A stretch of 64,000 nt of DNA. Source: Prunus persica. Its lineage: Eukaryota; Streptophyta; Magnoliopsida; Rosales; Rosaceae. The stretch covers positions 5,663,598 through 5,727,597 of the forward strand of contig NC_034013.1 of assembly GCF_000346465.2 (NCBI RefSeq), given 5' to 3'. A model generated the notes under the pieces. The model was not told the DNA's origin. It did not search any database and worked only from the letters and a program-made list of their open reading frames with translations. Positions 25,062 through 40,454 of this stretch are shown one piece after another. The translations under genes were made by a program, and so were the position numbers. Numbering within the stretch: the stretch's first letter is position 1; every line of letters starts with the position of its first letter.

Positions 25062-26406
25062 GCTGCGGTTACTCCACTCTACTACGCTCTGAGCATTTGC
25101 AAGTATTGATAGACACTTTCAAACAGTTTTGAGAATGTTTCTCCTTTTGTTTGCTTATATTTTGAAGAACTTGTTAGATGGAAGGCCATGTTGACTTGTA
25201 GTATTTGTTTAATCTGAGATTTTTAGCTTACCTGTTGGAATTTGGGTCTGTTCTCAATGCAATTGAAATAGTTTCTGGATTTGTGTTTAATACTTCGAAT
25301 GGTCTTATGCCCTTTTCGCGTAGTGGTTATTTGGATTATTAGTTCTACTTGTTTGGGAAATAAGTCGTCGTTGTACAGACCGACATGTTGGCAGATCTTT
25401 TCCTTGCTGCCAGAGATCTGTTGACTGCAATCTCACTTCTATACTCTCCACTGGCGTTGAGTTAATGGAGAATTGGCTGAAAGACCAGCATCTGCTGCTC
25501 GATTTGCTTCTCAACGAACCACACCATCACATGAATTGTGAGGAATGGCTGAATTTCCACCAGAATTAGTACCCCGGCCCCAAAGTTGGTTCTATTCCAT
25601 CTTGTGTTTGTAGCCATCCCATCCGCTATAGTCCCTAAGTTATAAGAAACATGGCTATATTAAAACATGCCTTTGTGGTTTTTTTGGCATGTAATACATC
25701 AAAGGCACTTCGTTTTCATCATTAGAAAGAAAAAAGGAAAGTGGATCACCGACCTAAAAGCCTAAAATCAATCTACAGTGGGGTCTGATCCTCCATTACT
25801 AATTTTGGCATAAAGTGAAGAAAATTAGGCTGCAAGTTCATCCTCATATACATTATACACCACCATTTCCCTGCTTCTTTTCCCCCTTTTTTTTTCTTTC
25901 CCCCCCCCCAAGGAGGGAACATTGTACACTAATAACACCAGACTGGATAGTCTTCATCCAGGCACAATTACATACAATAATAAGCAGTAGCTTTTACAAG
26001 AGGAAGCAAAAATGTAAACTCGAACCATGGACTAAATTCGGGAACCTTCGTGCCGAGTTGCTAACCTTGGTTTATAACTTGGACACTCTTACTCATCCTA
26101 TGTACATATTGTTGAGGCTACAAAAAGGGGAAAGCCTGCCTGCTCCTCAATCAGCCATATATATCAATGACTGAATGTGGTTCCAGGCAGGTACCTCGCA
26201 TTCCCCATCACAATATAAATGCAGAAGAAAGAAACAGAAAAGAAAAGACAAGCAAACTACCGGTCTGTGGTCTTCTTTCCTCGTGCTTCTGTGGCTTTGT
26301 CTAACAGTAAATAAAAATACGCTGTGACGATTCAGCCGCAAAAGCATGATGTTGATGCTGAACGGTCTGTAAAGATGAGGCAAGCTGCGGGGTAGTGCTG
26401 TTGCCA
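25062..26406. other. Convergent 3' flanks of eL43 and the MORN gene
   Basis: It contains the eL43 3'UTR and the 3'UTR of the minus-strand MORN gene. Open frames at 25305-25514 and 25815-26174 show no domain. A poly-C/poly-T tract lies near 25880-25910. Confidence 0.45.
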
Positions 26407-29400
26407 TCATTGTTGTAATGGGTGTATCTGTTTCTGCACAGCCTTTACAGCTGCAACTCTTGCAGCATTTGCTGCTTTATTAGCTATTGCTACGGCTTTC
26501 TTCACCCTTTCATCCACTTTGGCCACTTCATATGCTCTCTCAGCAGCTCTCTGTGCTTCCTGCTCATAAGATGATTTTTAGTGAGAAAACTATCTTAGTG
26601 GTGAGGGCTTGTGCACATAATTGTTTTTAGCAGTTTTGTCTTCACATAAATCAACTTTTGAGTATTTCTATTGCAAAGTTGTCATTCTTTGAGGAAGAGC
26701 TCTGGCAGCATAACGTTAAAACCCAAAAGCGAGTCTAACTCTAATGACTGATGACATCTATAGTGGAAGTAGGTACAACTCATGTATCCACAAACTTCCA
26801 ATAGATTCCAACAAAAATGCAATCATGAAGCTCTCCATAAACGAGAAGGAGACATCTACTACATACAAAATCAGAAAAACCAAACTCACTCAGTGTAGCT
26901 TCCAAGTCTTTGTAAAAATTTCATGTTTTATTGTTTAAAAGTTTTTCAATTTTTTCACTGGGATCATCAAGCAACTAGAAATTTAGACTGCAGAAACACT
27001 CACTGAGTAGAAAGTTATCCTCAACAAGCAAAGCTAATCTAAATCAATGGCTGCACCTTCACACATCAATTAAATTTTAGTGAAAAGAAAAAGATCTAAC
27101 TGGTTGGTGTTCTAATGAGGAATATTACTTGTATGACAAATCCATTGTGAGTCAGTTTCAAAAGCATCAAAATGATGTATACATACTTTATCTGCAAACA
27201 AGAAGATATAACTTATTGATGGTGTTTTACTAAACTTTTAATTAATAACCAAGTCAACAACAACATACAATACAAAATACTTTGCACAAAGCTTGTCCAG
27301 CTAACTTATTCCAAAATATTTTATGGTTGTAGACCATCACATTTCAAGCAGAATTTATTCCAAAGAAATACTAACACCACAAGGACATAAAACACAATTA
27401 CCTGGACTGCATTAAGCACTCTGGCATGGTTGACAGCACGGGGAGATCCAGGATGGGTATTTTGCACACTGGGAATACCTAGAACCCCATTTTGCCAATG
27501 CCCAGATTGTGTTTCCCCACTTCTGAAAGTGTACATACCAAGTCCCTGCTTTCTTCCTTCATGCCAGGCTCCTTCATACCGGTGCCCATTCCCAAACTGA
27601 TATACTCCAAAACCGTGCATCTTGTCAGCAAAATATTCCCCAGCATACCTATCCCCATTTCTGCACAATCACACGTAGCAATAAGCACTGATGTGGTTTT
27701 GTGAATTAACTTTCACTTGCATATATCAAACGATCACCACTAACCCCTCCTTCCTTGGCATATGCTTGAAGACCAAAAAATCATTGAATGCACTTCTCAT
27801 ATAACAGGTTTTCTTAACATGTGTGAGATCACACACACAACACACATAAAACACACAGACACGACAGTCAAATGGAGGAAACTAAATCAGTTTTCCTGTC
27901 CACAGGTGCCAAAAACATCAGCAACGTAATTAAGCATATAAAAGAACAGTGGCCAAATTCTATGGCTGTCATTTATATATTTTTTTTAAAGGAGATTCAA
28001 GGGACCCTGTAGAGAATGTGTTGGTGAAGGCAAAAAAGTATGAGATAGGTTCCAAACTTCCATGAGGCTTAAAGACTTAACTGCCTTTTTTTTTCGCCAA
28101 AAGACTTAACTATCTTTTATTCTAGGTATTCTAATACATATCCTGGTCATAACCCAGAAAGTGAATCCTTAAGGTATTGAACTTCTGTAAATTATGAGAA
28201 AGAACCATGATAGGTATAACAACTTAAGGCCAAACAGACTTGACATCTATGAACTCATGACTGAAAGAAACAAACTCCCAGCCAAAGAGACAAAACTAAC
28301 TAAACTTGGTACGAAGTGCATAACTGTTGCATTAAGCTCATAATACCTAAAACCTTAGACAACCCTGACCAATATGTATACCTCTAATATTTATTCAAAC
28401 CATTTGTTCCCATGTTTCACCTAAGTAGAATACACACAGGTCTGATAAGTCCTGTTATGAATTTTGCAACTGAACTTCCTACTACTGTAAAAGAGTACGG
28501 GTAAACTGACCTACAAGCTAGCGCACAAATTCCAACACCAGATCAAAAGACGACATAGTAACTCAGGGAGGGTACATAATCATTTCAATTCCATCAACCT
28601 TTCCCACCGCTTCAAGCGGGAAAACGTAGGCCATCATCTACTTGACTAGTGTTAACAAACTAACTCCAAACATCAATATCAGATCACATAGATTAACATC
28701 GCCACTGATCAGTGCTTATTTCAAAACATCAATATCCTGGAAACCCAAATAACATTACATCACACACAATAACCATATATCTAAAAGAAGAGAGTAAATT
28801 TACCTGAAATGATAATGACCTAGTCCATGCTTGACACCCCACTTGAACTCCCCAACATACCGGCTCCCGTCCTCACACGTAAGTATTCCACACCCATGGC
28901 ACTGCCCATTAGACCACTCTCCAGCATAAACATCACCAGTGAAGAATCTATAAACCCCAATCCCATGCCTTAACCCCTGCCTATACTGTCCACGATACCG
29001 GCTTCCTCTTGCCCAAGTCTCCACACCATAACCATCATACTTCTCATCTATCCAATCACCTTCATACCTCCCACTCATATGATAGTAATAAACCCCACTT
29101 CCTGAACACTTTCCTCTATCAAATTCACCCTCATAAACATCCTTATTACCATAAACCTGCACCCAAGATCCAGAATTTGGCCTTTTCTCCAATTTTGGCT
29201 TCGGCCCAATTGACCAAAGAACAGGCTGAGAGGGCTTAGGGACGCAAGAAGATGAACAAAGCTTAATTGGCAAAGTGCGGGAAAGAAACAAGCGAATTGA
29301 AACAAAACGAGGAAGTGCAATATTCAGAGAAATCAAAAGGGCTGCCGAGAAAGCGATTACAGAGAGGAAATCAAGAAGGAAAGACCGGCGAGGACTTGTG

Positions 29401-29708
29401 ATGAAGTAAAGGGAAGGCACTGAAAGGAGGATAAGCAAGCGACAGTGGACTCTGAGCAAATGGGCACAGCGGAAATGGCGAAAAAGTTTGACAGCCAGTG
29501 ATCTCGTGGCAAAGGGAATAATTGCAAGTGAAGCAGAACACAGAAATGAATGTGAAGAAGAAGAAGAAGAGCCTGAATTCAAAGAACTTTGGTTGTGGTG
29601 GTGGTGGTGGTGAAGAGAGGAGAGTGTAGGAGAGTGGGAAAGACTGGAAGGTGTTTGGTTCATTGTAGGCCTTTTGTGGGGAGCTGAGCAAAGGACATGT
29701 GATGGCAA
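26407..29708 (-). CDS. Membrane-anchored MORN-repeat protein
   Basis: Three minus-strand exons (28804-29708, 27402-27660, 26407-26559) join in frame to 438 residues. The first ~185 residues contain a His/Ser-rich stretch and hydrophobic segments (LLILLSVPSLYFI; LLDFLSVIAFSAALLISLNI) that should be membrane spans. About seven MORN repeats of 23 residues follow (about residues 191-360; pattern RYxGxWxxGxxHGxGxYxF) and an eighth is degenerate. The C-terminal exon is Ala-rich and helical (EAQRAAERAYEVAKVDERVK). Plants have a family with this layout, sometimes labelled SET7/9-like because of the MORN repeats, but no SET domain is present. MORN repeats usually bind membranes or act as scaffolds; the function here is not known. 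The start may be ATG 29706-29708 or the in-frame ATG 48 bp downstream (29661). Confidence 0.85.
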
Positions 29709-29995
29709 GAGAAACTTGGAGATGGGTTCCTCATGGAATTTGAATTGGGTGGGATTTTGGTGAGGTTGTGTTGGTGGGTTTGGTGATGGTGAGTGATGTC
29801 TCTGTTTGGGTTGCTTAGAAATGATCAGGTGGGTAGTTTGGTGACATGTGTCGGAAAAATTGGGTATCCGGATAACTGGATTTGGAAGTGCTTTTGATGA
29901 GGACTTGGATGAATTCTAAGTGTTGGGTTGGCCTAAGTCTCTGCTTTTCTTTACTTTTCCGATCTGCGTTGCATTTACATACAAATTCTTATTCC

Positions 29996-30031
29996 TCTTC
30001 TTCTTCTTCTTCTTCTTCTTCTTCTTCTTCT

Positions 30032-30077
<46 letters not shown>
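29996..30077. repeat. (TTC)n(TC)n microsatellite
   Basis: A run of TTC triplets (about 29996-30036) passes into TC dinucleotides (to about 30077). It lies about 290-370 bp upstream of the MORN gene start, so it reads as a GA-rich promoter or leader tract on that gene's strand. The frame 29882-30223 across it is low-complexity. Confidence 0.9.
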
Positions 30078-30080
<3 letters not shown>

Positions 30081-31736
30081 AGTGGCTCTGTGAATTTAGA
30101 ATACCTGTGGGTTTTGGGGTTTCCCTAGATTCAGAGCAATTGGTGCATATCTGTGTGTTATGTTGCTGTTTCTTTTCTGTGCTGTGGTATTCATGTCTGG
30201 TTTTCAGGCAGAAACCGACCTGAGGTGGTTTGTTTCTTCTTTATACAACCCCGAGATTATAGAATATTTGCTGAAATACCCTTGCTCTTTCTTAAATTTG
30301 GAAAAGGAAACACACGTGGCAATATCCGATTCGATAACGCTGACTGTATTTTCTGCTGGAAGATAACGCTGACTGCATAAACAAGGATAATGCTAATGAC
30401 GTTTGTAGTTTTTGTGTCGCTTGCCGTGAACTTTGACAATCGTAACGTTTGATTGAACCTCATTAATTTTTTAATTGGAATTTCATATGCATTTGATTAT
30501 GATGTATTCTTAAAATATATAGTTTTTAAAAATATTTTAGAAGATCTTTACATAGTTGTACTAATCTTCATCATTGATGGCCATATTTTATGATAAAAGA
30601 AACCTTTACTTTCAATCTTCAGGTTTGACACTGTGGATCAATCAATTGGTTCAACATCTCTCCATAATGAAGCCAAATTCTTACTCGTGCTGTGGCCGTC
30701 AAGAGTTCCATAGATGTATAAATTGTTTTGTTTTTTTATACAAGCAAGTAATTAGAAACCCGACTTCGTGTACAGAAATAAATGCTCTTAATTTTTTCAA
30801 CTCCTCTTGATGAATAAGTCCTTTTTTTACCCACAAAAAAAAAAAAAAAAATCAAACTAGTTCCTATTAAAAGAAAAAGAATTAATTTTCACCACCAAAA
30901 AAAAGAAAAGGAAAGAAATATAGATCAATTGGTGATATTGCCCCGGACATAGGGGAGAACATTTGTACAAATTTACCTATCCCAGTTTTCATACTCTGTT
31001 CTTACCCCTCTCTATCTCGCTCATCTTATTGAGGGAAAGGAGTATGAAACATTACAGGTTAGTTTTACTCCAAAGTTGCACGTCAAAGAATCCCAACTTT
31101 CTGTTTTCCGTTTTTAACTAGTATATCTAATTTGTAACTTTGAATTCTCTTCCCCCAAAAAGCAGAACTTTTGGAAAGCAGCATTTTGTTTTTAAAAGGA
31201 AAGCAACATATTAAACAAAGAAAAATTAAAGAACATTAGGTCAAAAAGGAAAATACCTGCACGCAGATGGTATATATGATTACTATATTCCAACAATTAA
31301 GTGCATACATCCTACTGTTGACTTTAATCTAAAATCATTAGACAAGAAGATTATGACTAAACAATACATTCTGAGGATAGACGAAAATTGTAGTGAGATG
31401 AAGTGGCTATTCTCGGAGTGTTTTTAAATAATCCAACTTGAGCTAATAAGAAAATGAAGAAAACAAGTCGGCAGAAACCACTACAAAGTACTTATTAATA
31501 CTAAAACCAAACTGAGAAGTTCTATAGAAGCTCACCAAGATGCAGCTAAAATTGAAAATGAAGCTTGGAATGGCTGCAAATATGATTGATAGTGTATCCG
31601 AGAACACATTAAGAGGAAATCTATATTGTGATAATTTGGAGGAGTAACTCCACCGCACTCTCAAGAGCATTAATGACAGAGGGAAGCGAGTCTCACATGA
31701 ACTCTACCACCCTAGCTGAAGCTTGAAATTCCAGCA
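30078..31736. other. Spacer between MORN gene and CK2-beta 3' end
   Basis: Short frames only (up to 78 codons), without recognisable domains. A-rich runs lie near 30834-30850. The final few hundred bases before 31737 should hold the CK2-beta 3'UTR. Confidence 0.4.
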
Positions 31737-35133
<3,397 letters not shown>

Positions 35134-37749
35134 CTCTTCTTCTTCTTTGATGCCCAAAAATTTTCTCACCCCAGCATCGAAAATTAACAATTAACCCCCA
35201 AAAAAAAATGAAAATTACAAAAATTAAAAAACCCTAGGGCTGAGGGTCTAGGGGTTTTCGGTTTCGATTGCTAACTCATGCCGCTCTGGAATTCGTTCGT
35301 TCGGGTTCGGGTTTTCGGGTCACCAACTCAGCTTCGAAAGAAGAATAAGAGTGCGAAGCAGAGAGAGGGAAGAGAGGGAGAGATCGGGGGAGGCTTATAG
35401 TTATATACTAAGGGTGTTTTGGGTCATTTTTCGTCGTTGGCGAATGGCGATGGATAGATGGGCTAGCAAGCGAACGAACGACAACTCGTTTGGATTTATT
35501 GTTGATGAGGGGAGATCTAGAGTTTGGTCGTTTAGATTCTGCACAGAGAGAGAGGATATGGACACGTGTCAGGTGACTGGGGAATGTTGGGGAGATCGTC
35601 AGGTGGGGCCCTGTTGGGTTGGGGTAGCCAATGGGAGTGGAGCTGTGGCCAGAGATATTTTCGCTGTTTATGTTTATGGTTTTAAATTAAATTTGATTGA
35701 TTAAAAATTTAAAAGCAAGTGAGATTAAACTGGAAATTAACGGGAAATTAATGAGGAAAGAAAAAAATTGGGTTGACATTCCTCTTTCTTTATCCTGGAG
35801 GCAGCGGAGGGAGTGGGGCCCACGGTGGTAAAGGCATGATGATGGATTGTACTATTTGTCACGTGCAAAAGAAGTCGGCTGGCTTTTGATTTGCTAAATA
35901 ACAAAAGAAAATGGTCATGTGTTGATAAGCAAGAATCACTTTTTGGGAGAAGTATCTTTCATGTGTATTTTTTGTATAATCACTTTTAATGTTTATTTGG
36001 CATTACTTATTTGAGATAATAAGTAATTTTAAAAAAAATTTGGAAAGCCCAGCCCGTAGGAATTAGTTTCAAAGAGGCGCTGGGTGATTATGCAGGAATC
36101 AGTACAAACAACACGTTAATAAAAAGTTTACCAACGCCAAACTGCTTTCTCTCATAACTGATTTCTCTCACAGTTAATTTCTCTCACAACGATTATTTTC
36201 ACAGTACAACAATGTCAACCTGGCCCTAAGTGATTATAAGGAGAAACACATTTCGTTTGCCTCTCCATAAAATCACTTAAAACCACCTAAAGTGATTATA
36301 TGGAGAAGTGATTTTTTGTCTATCTAGAATCACTCCAGTGTGCTACTATTTCCATCCCCTGTCCTGTTGCCTTACTCACTTTATCTTTAAAATTTTAAAT
36401 ACAGACTCACTCCTCCTTTATAGAATGACTTCTAAGGAGACCTAACATTTACAGGAAAAAAAAAAAAACCAGAGTCGATTAAAGAAAAATTAAACATTTC
36501 TGCATCCTTTCTTCTTCTTTATTTTTTCTCACTTCAAAGTCTCTTTTCTCCAAAATCTGTTTTTGCTGTTTCTCCAAAATCCAGGTCTGCAACTACGTAT
36601 GGTACCACTTCAGAAGGGTAGCAAAGCCTATATCAAAACCATTTCCTGCTCATCCTGAGACGTCACAAACTTTATGTCTGTGTCTCGAGTATGGAGTCTG
36701 AACCCGAATATGATGAGAACTAAAAAATCTTTATATTAATCAAGCTAAAGTTGTGGCCACCACCAATTAATTTTACAAGAGAAAGATGAATTTGGTAATT
36801 GGACGACAAAACATAAAGGACATTGCTCAAATATATTAATCAAGCAAAAGTTGTGGCCATCAATTAGCTTTGCAATGAGAAAAAAAAAAAAAAAAACAAT
36901 TCAATCGGACAAGAAAGAGTGGTGCTTGCAAAGATCTTAAAATGAGGTAAAACTGAAGGAATCGGAATTTCACGTTGGTTGCTTTTGAATTATTTTTTGA
37001 GAGATTCACTATTATACCCAATATAGGAACCCAAATTATTAAAAAAAACTGTATATGAAATGAATTTCAGAAACACACATAAAGCTCATTTACAACATAA
37101 CAAAAAGACTTTTAACTTCTTTTAAATTACAAAATTGTCATTGATTTCTTAAAACAAACACAATCCCAAAACCTCATAAAAAGCCCAAAACACTCAATAG
37201 GGCATGAAACTAATTTAATAATCAAAATTAAATTCAATAGGGCCAACTGTCTTTTTTTTGGGGGGGGGGGGGGAGGGGAGGGGGGGTTTGTTTATAGAAA
37301 TTAAATGGTGTAGAGTTTATATATATTATTAGTGCTAAGAATGGATATATGACTAAATATCTCTTTTTTATTTATTATTTATTATTTTTAAAGAGAGCAG
37401 AGAGAATAAGACAGGAGCATAAAGTAGAGAGATGTAGAGGAATGGGGAGGGGGAGGAGAGAATTCTGGATAAATATTTGAATTAATAGTTAAAGGGTATT
37501 TTAGGAATAATGGTGGGTGGAAATAGGATTGTATTTACATAGTGGGTGAAAAGATATGATGGATGAAGAAATAAGACAAGGGTTGAAATATCACCACTCA
37601 TTCTATATGTATAAAGTGAAACATTCAATAACCTTCAAAATGCTCTTGGTGAAGTAAAATATTAAAATATATGTAACTTGAAATTATTTATGTATCATTT
37701 TATTATTGTGCTTTACTCTTTTTATGTTTTGTCACTTGTTAGAGCAAGA
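35134..37749. other. CK2-beta upstream region and TE-rich spacer
   Basis: A leader with short GAAGAAGAA and GA-rich tracts adjoins CK2-beta. Beyond it are fold-back AAGTGATT/AATCACTT sequences (35930-36330) that look like a decayed MITE, and a duplicated segment (TAATCAAGC(T/A)AAAGTTGTGGCC at about 36737 and 36837). A G-rich run lies at about 37258-37287. No gene was recognised; the 117-codon frame 35351-35704 has no motif. Confidence 0.45.
37006..37240. mobile_element. Relic of a Pack-MULE-type terminal region
   Basis: From TTCACTATTATACCCAATAT onward this stretch resembles the outer end of the elements at 42943 and 54593: same order of ACACxCATAAA blocks, AAGCCCAA and AAACACxC motifs. A matching second end or a TSD was not found. 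Confidence 0.45.
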
Positions 37750-38471
37750 ACAACGTGGTGGACTGCATCAATGAGATGCCCCGTTAAATTCTTGATAGTA
37801 TATTGTCTCTCTCGCCACTAAAGGAAGTAGTAGCTACTAGTGTTCTTTCAAAGTACTGTCGGTATTTGTGGGCGTCTACAAAGACACTTGATTTTGATGT
37901 TGGTAAAACTTTGTTCAGCTTCACAGACCTTAGTCGAACGTTACAAGACGAGGAAAGCCTTGAAAACGTCAATTGGGTCAATCATGTGGTGGAACAACAT
38001 ACTAGCCTTAACATCAAACTATTTAGGGTTTGCTTTGATCTAGATAGCCGCTTTACAAGTTCCATCGATAACTGGATTCCATTTGCATTGAAAAAGAGAG
38101 TTCAAGTGCTTGTGTTGGATTTTGTTATGGTACACGGTGATGTGAGCATAGATTTTTATACATTTCCCCGCCAACTATTAGGTCTCGAAGAAGGGTTTGC
38201 TTCATTGCACTACGTTGGACTTAAGTCCCTCAAAGTTCCCTATTTCCAAAATGTTGATGCGACTGGAGAAATTCTTGAGTACTTCTTGTCACACATTTTC
38301 CAGTTCTTGAACCATTATCAATGTGTATGGCTAGAAGTTTGGTTAATTTGAGAGTTGTCAGTCCTTTAGTGAAATTGAAGTATGTAGTGCTAAAGAAATG
38401 TAGTGAAGTCAAAAATGTTGAGATTCGTGACACAAAACCTTGTTTCGTTTATTCAAACTGGCACTACAATA

Positions 38472-39715
38472 TGTTGGCGAGTCCTTAGTTAGGATTTTGG
38501 TTCCTTATTTCATTAGAATTTTGGTTACTTACCAATTATTATTAGTCCTATTATAATAGAGATTTACTTCATATTGTAATTTAGATATATTTTATATTTT
38601 ATTTAGGGTTAACACATCTTTGTACTTGTATAAATAAGTCAATATTGGAGAAGAATAATAATATGAGCATATACGAGCATATCTGAATATTTGCCCTACT
38701 TTGTTTGACATGGTATCAGAGCCTAGTCCTTTTGTGACCTGTGCTTGCGTTCTTCTTGAAATTTAAGTGCTCTCCTCCCCTCCCCCCCCTTAGGGGGAAG
38801 GGGGAGTGAAATGGATATGTTTATTGACCTATCCCAAGTACCTTGACGTATTTCCATGAAGATGTTGCTTATTTCTTGACTCTGATGACCCTTTCTCTTC
38901 AGGGGGAGAGGAGGATTGAAAAGAAGTTGTGTCTACGTGAATTAGCTAAAGTTTATATGGAAGAATTTATTGTTGCCTTATCTATTGCCGTGCTCACATG
39001 ATTTCTGTGTTCTGCCTTATCTACTGCCGTGCTCATAGGGTTTCAGTGTTCTGCCTTACCTATTGCCGTGCTCACAGAGTTTATGTGTTCTGCCTTATCT
39101 ACTGCCATGCTCACAGGGTTTCTGTGTTCTGCCTTACCTATTGCCATGCTCACAAGGTTTCAATGTTCTGCCTTACCTACTGCCATGCTCACAAGATTTC
39201 TATGTTCTGCCTTATCTACTGCCATGCTCACAGGGTTTCTGTGTTCTGCCTTATCTACAGCTGTGCTGACAGGGTTTCTGTATTCTGCTATGTGCCCTAT
39301 TTTTTAGGGTTTGCTCTTATGTTTCCGCTGCGAACTTTGCCTTAGTTTGTCACTTGTTTCACTTGTGGTTGACGAAAAGACCTTCTCTACAATTGGTGCT
39401 TCTCAAGTATGGTGTTCTATGACTCGCTTCTCAAGTTGGGCATGCGAAATATCTTTGCCCCAACTTGAGGGGGAGTGTTGGCGAGTCCTTAGTTAGGATT
39501 TTAGTTCCTTATTTCATTAGAATTTTGGTTACTTACCAATTATTATTTAGTCATATTGTAATAGAGATTTACTTCCTATTGTAATTTAGATATATTTTCT
39601 ATTTTATTTACGGTTAACACATCTTTGTACTTGTATAAATACCTCCATATTGGAGAAGAATAATAATATGAGCATATACGAGCATATCTGAATATTTGTC
39701 ATACTTTGTTTGACA
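38472..39715 (+). mobile_element. TRIM retrotransposon with both LTRs
   Basis: Complete element with TSD CAATA (38467-38471, 39716-39720). The LTRs are 38472-38710 and 39476-39715 (TGTTGGCGAG...GTTTGACA), with about a dozen differences between them. The PBS TGGTATCAGAGCC starts at 38711 and a polypurine tract (TTGAGGGGGAG, ending 39475) precedes the 3' LTR. The ~765-bp interior has no gag or pol; most of it is a 39-bp minisatellite. It depends on proteins from other elements. Confidence 0.93.
38972..39291 (+). repeat. 39-bp minisatellite inside the TRIM
   Basis: About eight imperfect copies of a 39-bp unit (TCTGCCTTATCTACTGCCGT...). Because 39 is divisible by three, all three forward frames stay open for long stretches. 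These frames are a by-product of the repeat. Confidence 0.9.
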
Positions 39716-40454
39716 CAATAAACATGCTCATCTGGGACTTCATGAGGAATACCTTTACCCCACTTTCATGCTGTCTTTCCCATCTAGAAACTCTCATGAT
39801 GGATATTCAATTTGTGGTTAGTTTAGTATTTATAGTTATGATTTTTTTTTTTGCTTGTGGTCTTTTTCTTGGTTATGTAGTTAGTTACTCTTTTTTTGAT
39901 TCTCAGAACTACAATGAGGATGATGTAATTCATATATTATCAAATCTCAAGCATTTGGAGTTAACCGTTCATGTAGATAATCAGTGGGGTCTTAGTCAAT
40001 TATCTTCCTTGATGAAGGCATTATTGAGATGCGGAAGATCATGATCAATATTATGTATGATATGCATTTTCGGCTCTTAAATTGAGTTGATTGCATCGAG
40101 TCCCACTTCCTGAGTATTTATTTCAATTCCTAGCTATAATTTCAAATTAATCTCTTATTTCGGATGGAACCCATGATATTCTGAGTCCCACTTCAGGATC
40201 TAGGGCAACAAAAACTAGTGAAAATATACTTGAGCTCTATAGTATCTTACATGTGCATAATCTCAATCAGTTAAAAAGATTAACTTTTCAAGTATTCTTA
40301 AGATGTTTCAGTTGAAAAAACCAGCAAACAACTAAAACAAAGTGCTGGTTACACATAATGTACATAGAAAGTAGGTATATGCTAGACCACTAGGTTATTT
40401 AAAAAGAAAAAAAAAAACTCACAAGCACCAGGACCATATGCACTTGAGTTCTCC

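Larger units (their letters stand above)
37750..40044 (+). pseudogene. F-box/LRR (FBD-type) gene, broken by a TRIM
   Basis: The reading frame resembles plant F-box/FBD proteins, substrate receptors of SCF ubiquitin ligases. The F-box part reads DCINEMPR-stop-ILDSILSLSPLKEVVATSVLSK and then YCRYLW, with TAA where the family has an acidic codon (near 37784). LRR-type sequence follows to about 38350, where a stop ends the frame. Further matching sequence in another frame reaches 38471. A 1.24-kb TRIM interrupts it (38472-39715). The 3' part resumes at 39721 and has an intron-like gap and an exon from about 39907 (NYNEDDVIHILSNLKHLELT). With a stop in the F-box, frame breaks and an insertion, I call it a pseudogene. 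Confidence 0.8.

Noticed and set aside
29882..30223. 113-codon frame with long Ser and Ser-Leu runs
   Set aside because: It is the translation of the TTC/TC microsatellite; no conserved sequence flanks it.
38998..39345. Overlapping plus-strand frames of 115, 92 and 68 codons with Cys/Leu-rich repeats
   Set aside because: They are frames through the 39-bp minisatellite of the TRIM; a 39-bp unit keeps every frame open.
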